64,000 nt of DNA from Pardosa pseudoannulata (lineage: Eukaryota; Arthropoda; Arachnida; Araneae; Lycosidae). Of this stretch, positions 46,056 to 55,568 are shown in pieces. Both the position numbers and the translations under genes were made by a program. Where the stretch lies: NCBI GenBank assembly GCA_032207245.1, contig CM063507.1, positions 90,578,560-90,642,559 on the forward strand, in the 5' to 3' direction. The notes under the pieces are model-generated. The model did no database searches, was not told the origin of the DNA, and saw only the letters and a list, made by a program, of their open reading frames with translations. The first letter of the stretch is position 1. Each line of letters begins with the position of its first letter.

Positions 46056-48466
46056 CTGCCATTTATCGTGTAAAAGATGTTTGATGTAATTTTCAAGTCA
46101 GGATAAGGAAGACCAGTGTTGAGAAAGTCGCTTGCAGACCTGGTAGCCATGTCCACAAGTTCATTGCCTTTAATGCCGACATGAGAGGGAACCCAGCTAA
46201 AAACTAGCGAGATTCCCATGGAGGTAAGGTTAGTTATTGTTGTAAGAATTTTGAAAATAATAGGATTATTACAGTTATTTGAATGCAATGAATTAAGAAC
46301 ACTTTGGGAGTCTGTATAGATAATAAAGTTTTTACTATTGTGATTCATCAATTCTTCTAAAGCCTTCAAGATAGCAAAGGCTTCAGCAGAAAAGATGGAG
46401 AGTTTAGGATGGAGTCTGTAGCTATTGATTTGATCTTTAATAAGGTATGCACAGCTGACATAGTTAGTGGATTTTGAACCATCTGTGAAGACAGAGGTGT
46501 AATTTTTATAATATTGCTTGTGATCTTCAAAAATTTGTTGATAAATGATATTGCTAGTTGAATTTTTGTCAAATGACTTAAAGGGGTTTATTATAGTAAA
46601 AGTAGGAGTGTGCCAAGGATGTATTCCAATAGCTGTGGGTATTGTATCTATATTGTCTAAGTTAAGATCTCTTAAAATTTCATTTATCCTTCCCTGAAAC
46701 GGCAGAACACAAGAAGGTCTAGCATTGTATAATCTCTTGAGGTAATAATTGAGTGTATGTTGATGGATGGGATGGTTGATATAAGATGACGTTCTGAAGT
46801 AGTACTGAAGAGATAACATCTGTCGACGTAATTCAAGAGGAGCGTCACAGCAGTCAACGTAGAGACTTTCTACAGGAGATGTTCTAAAAGCTCCGGAACA
46901 CAATCGAAGAGCGGAATGGTGAATGGTATTCAGCTTTTGAAGGACAGAAACGCGTGCTGACCCATATACAGGACATCCATAGTCCAGTTTTGAGCGGATG
47001 ATGGCATGATAGATCTTAATAAGGGAAGCGCGATCAGCCCCCCAAGAGGTCTTAGAAAGGATTTTGAGGATGTTGAGCTTCCTTTCACAATTTTTCCGCA
47101 AGTTTGTGATATGGGGTGCAAAGGTAAGTTTTTTGTCAAAAATGACGCCGAGAAAATTCACCTCATTCACAACGCTGATGTTATTTCCTAGAAACTGGAT
47201 CTCTGGGTCAGGGTGCAGACCTCTTTTTTTGCAAAAATGCACACAACACGTCTTTGAACTTGAAAAGCTGAAACCATTCTCGCTCGCCCACTTACTAATC
47301 TTGTTAACTGCAGTCTGGAGTTGTCTGTTAATAAATCTCATATCCGCTCCTTCACATGAGATATGGAGATCGTCGACATACAAGTTTCCATTAACAGAGG
47401 GAGGTATCTCGTTCAGAATCCCATTAATTGCAATAATAAATAGGGTCACACTCAAAACGCTTCCCTGGGGAACTCCTTCTTCTTGAATAAAAGTGCGAGA
47501 AAAGGTGTTTCCTACCCTAACTTTAAAATTTCTTAATGCTAAAAAGTTCTGTATAAAAATAGGCATATTACCACGCATTTCTAAATCGAAAAGCTTCTGT
47601 AGAACCCCATGACGCCAAGTGCGGTCATATGCCTTTTCTATATCGAAAAAAACAGACACCAAATGCTTCCGTTTAACGAAAGCATTCCGGATTCTGGTTT
47701 CCAACTCCATTAAATTATCTAACGTGCTCCTTCCACGACGGAAACCACTCTGAAATTTGGAGAGGCAGTTATTTTCCTCTAGAAAGTATATCAGACGAAC
47801 GTTTATCATTTTTTCAAGAATTTTGCATAAACAGTTCGTCAGAGCTATTGGACGGTAGCTGAGAGGATTCGATGGGTCTTTTTCAGGTTTTAGAATGGGG
47901 ATCACAATAGCCTCTCTCCACGAGGAAGGAAAGCTATGTTCTCTCCATATTCTATTGTAAAGTTTAAGAAGGTTGTACATCGAAACTGAAGAGAGGTTTT
48001 TTATCATTTCGTAGGAAATATTATCAGGACCAGCAGAAGATTTATGGACTTTATGCAAGGCTCTGTTTAGTTCTAAAATGGTAAAATCAGTATTATAGGG
48101 AAAGTTAAGCGAAGTTTGAAAGTTTATTGGTTTATCCTCAGCTAGGTTTTTAAGTTTTATAAAAGATGAAGAGTAATTTGAACTTGAAGAAATATCAGCT
48201 AAAGATGAGGCTATTGTGTTGGCTATGTCATCAAGAGAAGTTATTAGGTTATTATTATAATTTAAAATTTGGATTTGGTTGTTTGGGTAAACGCCAGAAC
48301 AGCGCTTAACTTTTACCCATAAATCTTTACTTGAAATTGAGGAAGAGATACTGCTAATATAGTTCACCCACGAATCTCTTTGGCTACGTCTTAAGGTACG
48401 GCGGAAAATACTTTTACATTTCTTATAATTTATAAAGTTCTCCGTCGTAGGATTTCTTTTAAACAC
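46001..48466 (-). CDS. LINE D ORF2: intact reverse transcriptase and RNase H stretch, 821 aa
   Basis: One uninterrupted frame from the end of the endonuclease linker through RNase H. RT motifs: SGFRRGRSTLDN, FFDIEKAYDRTW, EEGVPQGSVLSV, active-site YVDDLHIS. RNase H: FTDGSKSTNYVSC, SAEAFAILKAL, YTDSQSVL, GNELVDMA, all four catalytic acids present. Absence of stops over 2.4 kb contrasts with the strongly decayed endonuclease and ORF1 upstream in the same element. The ATG at 48466 is internal to the original ORF2, not a true start. Confidence 0.9.
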   Translation of the reverse strand: MFKRNPTTENFINYKKCKSIFRRTLRRSQRDSWVNYISSISSSISSKDLWVKVKRCSGVYPNNQIQILNYNNNLITSLDDIANTIASSLADISSSSNYSSSFIKLKNLAEDKPINFQTSLNFPYNTDFTILELNRALHKVHKSSAGPDNISYEMIKNLSSVSMYNLLKLYNRIWREHSFPSSWREAIVIPILKPEKDPSNPLSYRPIALTNCLCKILEKMINVRLIYFLEENNCLSKFQSGFRRGRSTLDNLMELETRIRNAFVKRKHLVSVFFDIEKAYDRTWRHGVLQKLFDLEMRGNMPIFIQNFLALRNFKVRVGNTFSRTFIQEEGVPQGSVLSVTLFIIAINGILNEIPPSVNGNLYVDDLHISCEGADMRFINRQLQTAVNKISKWASENGFSFSSSKTCCVHFCKKRGLHPDPEIQFLGNNISVVNEVNFLGVIFDKKLTFAPHITNLRKNCERKLNILKILSKTSWGADRASLIKIYHAIIRSKLDYGCPVYGSARVSVLQKLNTIHHSALRLCSGAFRTSPVESLYVDCCDAPLELRRQMLSLQYYFRTSSYINHPIHQHTLNYYLKRLYNARPSCVLPFQGRINEILRDLNLDNIDTIPTAIGIHPWHTPTFTIINPFKSFDKNSTSNIIYQQIFEDHKQYYKNYTSVFTDGSKSTNYVSCAYLIKDQINSYRLHPKLSIFSAEAFAILKALEELMNHNSKNFIIYTDSQSVLNSLHSNNCNNPIIFKILTTITNLTSMGISLVFSWVPSHVGIKGNELVDMATRSASDFLNTGLPYPDLKITSNIFYTINGRCPGIAFLQINCGKLKPR

Positions 48467-49296
48467 GGAAAACGCTTTTCTTTTATCCTTATAAGTATTT
48501 TTACACTCTTGGTTCCACCATGGCTTTGTCTGCTTTTGAGGATGGCAGGATGATTTTTCAATAGAAATGTCAGCTGCAGAAATTATTGTTTCAGTTATCT
48601 GATTAACTGCTTCATCAACAGAATATTATTGTCGACCATGTCTGTTGAGATATTGGCTAGGAATACGGAATTTATCCCAATCAGCGGAACCTAGAATAAA
48701 ACGAGGAACACGCTGATTGGCATTGGAGACATTATTGTGAGTTAGGATAATGGGAAAGTGATCACTATTATATAAGAAATCAACTGTAAAATTCCAAAAC
48801 GGAAAAATTTGAGGGCTGGATATTGCTAAATCTAGAGAGTGAAAGGTTCTTGTAGGATGTAATGTAGGTAAGTTATATTTTTTGTAGATGCACAGATCAT
48901 CAAATTAGTTTTTCTATTTGGCGACCCTTTTATTAAGGTTGGGGCTACCCCACAATGGACTGTGGCCATTCAACCAACAAAAAGGGACTAGCAAATAAAT
49001 TAAAAATTATTATATATTATTTAAGTATATAGAGGTTACAGACAGTTATAAAGAGTGTATGTATTTTACATAACTTGCTTATTATGTTAATTTTAAAGTT
49101 CTTAAAAGTTCAAGTCATGAAGAGGGCAACACCACCACAAACCCTGCCCCCTTCTATGTAATTTTCTGATAGTACTGTAGCGTTTTAATTTGGCTGATTT
49201 ATTGCTGTCAAGAAGGGTCTCTTGAAGTGCAAGTATTTTACGAGATCTATCAGACGACAACGTACATTTGTGACAGTTCCAAGACAAAAGCGCCAT
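48467..49296 (-). pseudogene. LINE D ORF2 endonuclease region, decayed
   Basis: Starts MALLSWNCHKCTLSSDRSRK at 49296 but has lost about 12 residues compared with the SWNCHGFKCHVSHIRDLVNK of LINE F. Later blocks (GLWWC, plus recognisable bits at 48590-49000) are in different frames with deletions and AT-rich replacements. Non-functional. Confidence 0.8.
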
Positions 49297-49541
49297 TGTA
49301 AATTAAGGAAAAAATGATGGAAATTGTCCATTTCTTCAAGATTTTCATAACAAAGTCTTCGATGGATTGACATAACGGATTGAATCACATAAGATTTAAA
49401 GAATTTTTTTTAAATTTGACATTTATAAATTTTTTTAACTTAAAATATTTTTATTTTTAATTTTTTTGTTTTGAAATGTTTGGGGTTAATTTTGGAGTTT
49501 TGGTTTTGGCATTAGTGTAATAAAACATAGTAATAGGTTTT

Positions 49542-50093
49542 TTATTTTTTAATGGTATGTTTAACTGTAAAAGTTTTTGTTTTAGGGTCTTTTACGTTAT
49601 AAAATTGTGTGATCTTAGTACACTTGAGTAAAAGGACATTAGTCCTTTGCAATATTATGAAAGTTTTTTTTTGATTTTCGTTTTTGCAGTACGATTTGTT
49701 TTTACAAGGCAAACAACACTGCAGTAACAACAGGTCAGCATTGAAGGTTGTTTTTGTGAGGCAGAAAACGTCGAGAAAAATGTTTAGTGACGTATAAGAT
49801 GTTTTGTTGGTTAACCCACACTTTGGCATTTCTATTAAAATCTCATTTGTTGACAAATACTGTTTCAGCTCGAGAGAGTTTTTTAATTTGTTTTTGCTTT
49901 TCCAATGGTAATTCCCAGATCTTTCTTTTTGATTTCTTGAATTTTTTACTTGAACACTTAGAAAACGAGAACTTAATATGCAAAAGACGCTTTTTGCATC
50001 TGTAGAAAAATTTGTCTGACCATACTCAAAAACATTTAAGATGTACACACATGAAACTTGACTGCTCAAGGAGGGGGGGTTGTTTAAATCCAT
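49542..50093 (-). pseudogene. LINE D ORF1 relic
   Basis: Occupies the ORF1 position directly after the 5' UTR and starts MDLNNPPSLSSQ, like MDSSTPPQPLPLGQ of LINE F ORF1. The rest is a 183-residue chance-open frame with AT-rich codons (many Lys/Asn) and no CCHC knuckles. Local nucleotide matches (AGATCTGG block) to LINE F ORF1 suggest heavy mutation rather than a new gene. Confidence 0.55.
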
Positions 50094-50540
50094 AAATAAG
50101 GAAGTTGTTCAGATCCCCGGCACCACCCACCATGGAGCCACAGGGATGCACAAATAAAAAGGGACTAAAGTCAAGGAACCCTTTACAGTCGCCAAGCCTT
50201 AACGCGACCGTTGTGGCCAGGCCAGTAAAGCGGTGAAGATTGAGTAGGAAAAAGGGGTTCAAAGTTTACCGAAGCAGGGGCAAAAAGAGTGGTTGGTTTT
50301 CCCTCCCAGGATCCCCCTTTGCACGGGTCTCCACGCACGGCAAACACGTGTGGTTAACAAATCGCGAGATGTTGTGTTCAGAAAGGAACACAACATATCG
50401 CGATAAGCCCTCACCTCCGAAAAGGTAACCACGAGGGAGAAGAAAAGGAAGAAAGAGAGAAAAAGGAACAAAAGACTGGGTGGGTACCTCGGTTGCGACA
50501 CCTGTTTTAAAAGTTAAAACTCAAGTTTTGAGGTGTTCTT
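50094..50540 (-). promoter_or_regulatory. LINE D inner 5' UTR module
   Basis: Same order as in A and F: CACCACCCACCATGGAGCC border at the ORF1 side, CACGCACGGCAAACACGTG, hairpin CGCGAGATGTTGTGTTC/GAACACAACATATCGCG (50363-50402), and a 5' end with a hairpin GTTTTAA/TTAAAAC and CTCAA...TTGAG in place of GTTTACCT/AGGTAAAC and CCCCTCAGGGG. Confidence 0.7.
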
Positions 50541-50819
50541 GAAACGAAAACAGGTATACAAAACTGATATTTTATGGGCCTAAAATTTCTTCAAATGTTA
50601 TGAGAAAAAATTTGGATTACAGAAAGGGTGATGAAACACCGTGAAAAAATTTTTTTTCCTTCTGTGTACATCTTGAAAATGCTCGATAATTTCGAATTTT
50701 TTAGATTTATATTTAAAACCAAATTAAGAGTTTTGTGATCTATATAATAGATATGTTCTACTTTATAGATTTAAAAAGTTATTGAATATTGATATCCAAA
50801 AAATTAAAGTTTGTAGTTA

Positions 50820-51237
50820 CCACCCAACCATGGAGCAATTGTTAGGGTATTAATTTTTTTGGGATAACCTCATTAGAAGTATAAGTGCAGCAGTAGTACC
50901 GATGCTACAAACAGTGACAAAATCGTCCGACCAGCCGATTGATGTAGACGGGATTCTACACCACCCGTTTACCCGAAGCAGGGGCCAAAGTAATGTGTTG
51001 TTTCCCTCAATTACCAGGATCCCCCTTTCCACACGGGTCTCCACGCACGGCAAACACGTGGGTGTGTTAACAATCGCAGGTGTTGTTCAGAAAGGGAAAC
51101 ATCAACATATGTATAATATGAAAAGGTAACCACAACGAGGGAGAAAAGGAAAAGGAAGAAAGGAGAAAAAAGAAAAGAAAAGGAACAGAACAAAAGATCG
51201 CTCGGTACTGGGTGATGTTTACCAAGAAAGGTAATGG
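50820..51237 (-). promoter_or_regulatory. LINE D outer 5' UTR module
   Basis: A second 5' UTR of the same family, starting right at the target-site duplication (CCATTACCTTTCTTGGTAAA). The internal hairpin is degraded here (GTGTTGTTCAGAAAGGGAAA). It ends at CACCCAACCATGGAGCA and is separated from the inner module by AT-rich sequence. Confidence 0.65.
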
Positions 51238-51251
51238 CAGGGTCCGGGTGG

Positions 51252-53391
51252 AGACCACGTTTCCGGCAAAAATGAACCCCGCAAGTCTTCGTTTTTGAAA
51301 TCTGAAAACCATTCTCGTCGGACCATTTAACGATCTTATTAATGGCTGTTTGTAGTTGTCTAGTGACAAAACGCATATCAGCACCTTCACAGGAAATATG
51401 CAGGTCATCCACATAAAGGTTGCCTTTTACAGACAGTGGCAAAACTTTTAAAATGTTGTCTATAGCGATACTAAAAAGCGTAACGCTAAGCACACTACCC
51501 TGAGGTACACCCTCTTCTTGTATAAAAAACGTCCGAAAAAGTGTTACCTAGTCGGATTTTAAAATCACGCCTATATAAAAATTTCTGATATTAGGCAGGT
51601 TACCCCTTAAGTCGAAATTGTAGAGTTGGCGCAGTACACCGTATCTCCATGTACGATCATACGCTTTTTCAACGTCAATAAAAATAGAGACTAAATGGTT
51701 TCTTAACAAAGGCGTTCCGTATTCTGCTCTCCAAGTCCACGATATTATCTATGGTACTTCTACCATGACGAAAACCACTTTGGAGATTAGAAAGGAGGAT
51801 TACTTTCAAGGTAATGCACCAAACGAGAATTAACCATTTTCTCTAAGATTTTACAGAGACAGTTGGTAAGAGCAATTGGGCGATAACTCAGAGGCTTCGT
51901 GGGATCCTTGCCAGGTTTCAAAATGGGGATGACTATAGCCATTCTCCAAGAAGATGGAAAAGTATTTTCTTGCCAAATTCTATTGTAGAGGTATAAATGT
52001 TATTTAAAGAAGCCGGAGATAGATTTTTTATCATAGTTAATAGCATAATAGGAAATATTATCAGGGCCAGTAGAGCTTTTATGGGTATTATTGAGGGCGT
52101 TACGTAGTTCATATAAGGTAAATTTGCTATTGTAAGGCAGAGAAACTTTGGTACGAAAATTTATTTGGTTTTTTTCCGCTTTGGTTTTTATTCTGATGAA
52201 TGGGTGGTTGTATCCATTAGTGGAACAGGTATCCGAAAATGTAAAGGCTATTGTGTTGGCTATATCATTTAAAGAGGAGATAGTACTATTGCCATATTTC
52301 AAAATTGGAATTTGATTGTTGGGATAATATCCGGAAGCACGTTTTACTTTGTTCCATAGCTGTTTGGTAGAAACAGAAGATATGCTATTAACATAGTTTC
52401 TCCACGAATCCCTCTGGCTGCGACGCAATGTGCGCCTAAACACACCTCTGTATCTCTTAAAGGTAACTAAATTTTCGCTAGTAGGACGGCGACGAAAAGT
52501 GCACCACGCTCTTCTCTTGTCTCTATATGCAACGCGGCAGTCATCATTCCACCATGGCTTGCTTTGCTTACGGCAGCTTCCAGAAGATTTAGGAATTGCC
52601 TTATCAGCGGCGTTAATAATGATTTTAGTTACAGAAGTAACCGCCTCATCGATGCAAAGGCTTTCAACGACGTCATTCGGAATTTCAGCATAACTAGAAA
52701 ACATTTTCCAATTGGCTTTATCTACTATATATCGCGGAATACTTTGAACGGTAGTGGTGTGAGTGGTGTGCCTTAGGATGATGGGAAAATGGTCACTATT
52801 ATGGAGATCATTATCAACATTAAAGTTAAACAAAGGAAAGAGAGACGGTGAACAAATAGCGAGATCAAGTGCATGGTAAGATTGGGTAGGAAAATGGAAG
52901 TAAGTGTTCTGGTCAGTATTGAATAAACAAAGGTTGTGGTCAGAGATGAGTCTTTCAATTTGTTTCCCACGACGATTTACATTAGGGCTTCCCCACAGCG
53001 GGTTATGGCCGTTGAGATCACCTAGAATTATAAAAGGGGGAGGAAGTTCACAAACAAGATTATTTAAAGAAATATGGTCAACAGAGGTTTTCGGAGGGAG
53101 ATAAAGGCTGCAAACAGTAATTAGACAGTTAAGGTGAATTCTCGCGGCAACTGCTTGTAGATGAGTTTTAAGAGAAATGGGAGATGAGGGATAGTCATGC
53201 GCGGTGAGAAGGGCGACACCACTTGTATTGTCTTTTCTAATAGTGCTGTAACGCCGGAGCTTGGCAACTTTACTCATGTCAAGATAAGTTTCCTGGAGAG
53301 CAATACACACAGGATGAAATGTATTGACCAGGTCCCGAAGGTCGGAAACGTGAGTTTTAAAGCCATGACAGTTCCATGAGATGACCGCCAT
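51252..53391 (-). pseudogene. LINE E ORF2 N-terminal part: endonuclease and early RT
   Basis: Starts MAVISWNCHGFKTH at 53391. Endonuclease blocks QETYLD, GDLNGHNPLWGS and SDHFPI present; a short deletion after RKDN removes the usual G-R-V-GG. The frame runs to about 52040, then shifts; RT pieces (PQGSVLSVTLF, YVDDLHISCEGADM) occur in other frames down to 51252, where the codon HPDP is split by the LINE D insertion. Joined with 45396-43893 it covers an entire ORF2. Confidence 0.88.
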
Positions 53392-53435
53392 AATTAAAAC
53401 AAGAGGGCGGGCGAGCCACAAAAAAGAAAAAAAAA

Positions 53436-54776
53436 TTAAATAAAAACAGAAGAATGGTCTGTTTCTGACCCATCCGTCGACATTTCTTCGCCGGTGGAGA
53501 CATAACCTTTTATAGCTTCTTCAGTTTCAAAATTATTTTGTTTATTAGATGAATCAGTTTTTTTTGGAAATCTTTTAAAAGAGATTTAGTGGATTTTGAT
53601 ACTGCATTCCGTTTTATAGATGAGCTTTTAGTGGCAGGGAGAGTTGAAGCAGGAGTAATTTTACTATTTCGTCTGGTACTGGCATCAGATTTATTTTTTT
53701 TATTTGATTTTTTAATATTTATATTCTGGGAACGGCTCTCGGGTAGCGAATCCCGAGGAGGTAAAGGATTAGTTACGGTTTTCAGAGTAGGGGTGTTGGA
53801 TTCATGTACAGTCTGGGTATTATTAGGTTGAGGACGAGCATAGAAGATAGGAGTTTCGGTTTGGGTGGCTATAGATTTTGTGGGCTTACGGAAAGCGGCC
53901 GTATCAGCATATGATACTCCAACTTTGGGAGTACGGGAAGTTATTTGTTTCCTTGCTTCAATATAGCTTATATTCTGGGTTACCCTCAAGGTCTGAATTT
54001 CTTTTTCTGCGATCCATTTAGGGCATGAGCGGGAATAAGCGGGGTGATCTCCTTGGCAGTTTATGCATTTTACAATGCCCGAGCAAGTCTCGCTTTCGTG
54101 ACCGGCAGTGGAACATCTCGCACAAGCTAGAGAACCACGGCAGGCTATTTTGGAATGGCCAAATCTTTGACAGTTAAAACAACGAAGCGGGTTAGGGATA
54201 TAAGGGCGGACAGAGCAGTTCAAATATCCAGCAGTAATGTATTTGGGTAGGGTAGGTGTCTGAAATGTTAGAATTATATGTTTGGTAGGAATTGTTGTTT
54301 CGTTTCGACGAATGGTTATTCGACGGGCAGCGCAGACATTTTGGCTTTTTAGATTATCTACTATTTCTTCTTCGGATGTGTGCAAGAGATCAAATTCAGA
54401 TATAACACCACGGGAAAAGTTTAAAGTCGTGTGAGCTGAGACACTGACGGGAATGTTTTGAAAATGGGAGTTTTCTTATATTTTTAGCCTGTGTGCTATT
54501 TGCGACTTCAATGAGGAGGTCGCCTGAACGAAGTTTCTTGATGGATTTTACACTGCCAACCATAGAACTTACAGTTTTTTGGATCAGAAAGGGTGAAATT
54601 TTTTCTAGAGACTCTTTTGATTTTATTATGAAAAAACGTTCGTTACTATTGGATGCACAATCATATTTTACCATTTCTTCCGCCCAGGAAATACCTTTAG
54701 ACGGAAAAGCAGCAGATGAAGCAAGTTGAGAACAAGCGCCCGTAGGCAAAAGCGAATTCCCTTTAGCTTGCTCCAT
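53436..54776 (-). pseudogene. LINE E ORF1, gag-like with three CCHC knuckles, two frameshifts
   Basis: Starts MEQAKGNSLLPTG at 54776. Frameshift at about 54475; the central part then reads VRRITIRRNETTIP-like text and knuckles CFNCQRFGHSKIAC, CARCSTAGHESETC and CINCQGDHPAYSRSC. A second shift at about 53570 lies in an A8 run (nine would be in frame), after which the acidic tail GYVSTGEEMSTDGSETD ends at a TAA (53438-53436). RNA-binding role as for LINE A ORF1. Confidence 0.88.
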
Positions 54777-55568
54777 AATTTCAAAAAAACCACGGATTAC
54801 TTCCAGTTCCACGAGGCCCCCGCCAGACCTCGCTTCCCCACACTTTTCTAACGCGTAAAGTGTAAACTACGGTGTCTTCGCGAACTGAGCAACAGGAAGT
54901 CCCCCATAACGTGCACCAGGTGCACGGTCCACAGCAGAAGCTAGAGGAGGATTTCACATTATGGGCGGAGTCCCCGCCGATCAGACAAACGCACCAAGGG
55001 ACACAACCTCTGGGACCGTTTTAGGCAGAACGGTTCTGAAAGCCATTCCAGACGAAGCACGCGACTCCTCCGGCGTTTCCCCCCAAGTCCACATGAATCC
55101 GTTCCCAAGCCCAAACGGTGTACCTCACGGCAGAGGCCGAAGAGTGGTACAAGGACCCATAAAGTGGACAAGTCAAAAAACACCAGATCGGTGTTGATAC
55201 GCCGCCAAGTTAGAAGGACAGATAGCACATTTTTTTTCCAATTTTTAATTTTTCCAATTTTTAGTTATATTTTTTTTTAATTTTTAATTCTTTTGTGAAA
55301 AAAAAAAGAAAGCAGACAAATAAACAAAAAAAAAAAAAACACATAGGTTAATACATAGAAAACAGTTTGCAGGAAAAAGGAAAAAAAGGGCAAATATTAA
55401 CGAAGGGAGAGAGGAAAGAGAGAAGGAGCGCTATGGGACACTAGGGACGCGACACCCACGCTTGCCAAAAGGTAGCAAGCCCCACGGAGGGAGAAAACAA
55501 AAGACACTGGTGAACCTCGGGGTCGTGACGCCCGTGTTCACTTAAAGAAAGTGAACCCCCTGAGGGGC
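54777..55568 (-). promoter_or_regulatory. LINE E 5' UTR with duplicated 5' motif
   Basis: Two adjacent versions of the structured 5' end: hairpin GTTCACTT/AAGTGAAC with CCCCTCAGGGG (55568-55520) and then GCTTGC/GCAAGC beside CCCTCCGTGGGG (55490-55440). Each is followed by a GTC(A/G)CG(A/T)CCC-like block. This resembles tandem promoter monomers. The remainder to ORF1 differs from the 5' UTR of A and F. Confidence 0.6.

Larger units (their letters stand above)
45397..51237 (-). mobile_element. LINE D, nested in LINE E
   Basis: 5841 bp bounded by a perfect 14-bp target-site duplication CAGGGTCCGGGTGG (45383-45396, 51238-51251). Contents on the minus strand: a 5' UTR module (51237-50820), about 280 bp of AT-rich DNA, a second 5' UTR module (about 50540-50094), a decayed ORF1 and endonuclease, an intact RT-RNase H stretch, and a 3' UTR ending in CCAA repeats. 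It must be younger than LINE E. Its RT is very close to LINE F, so it belongs to the F subfamily. Confidence 0.9.
51238..55568 (-). mobile_element. LINE E, 5' part (5' UTR, ORF1, endonuclease, start of RT)
   Basis: Minus strand: 5' UTR 55568-54777, ORF1 54776-53436, ORF2 from 53391. Interrupted at 51238 by LINE D and continued at 45396. The 5' end CCCCTCAGGGGGTTCACTTT abuts the middle of the LINE F RT at 55569. Several frameshifts make it dead. Confidence 0.88.

Noticed and set aside
49542..50093. Novel 183-aa gene
   Set aside because: Its position and start match a LINE ORF1; the rest is AT-biased with no knuckles, so it is better read as an ORF1 relic.
54959..55228. Overlapping ORFs on both strands in the LINE E 5' UTR
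   Set aside because: GC-rich untranslated leader; no similarity between copies at protein level.
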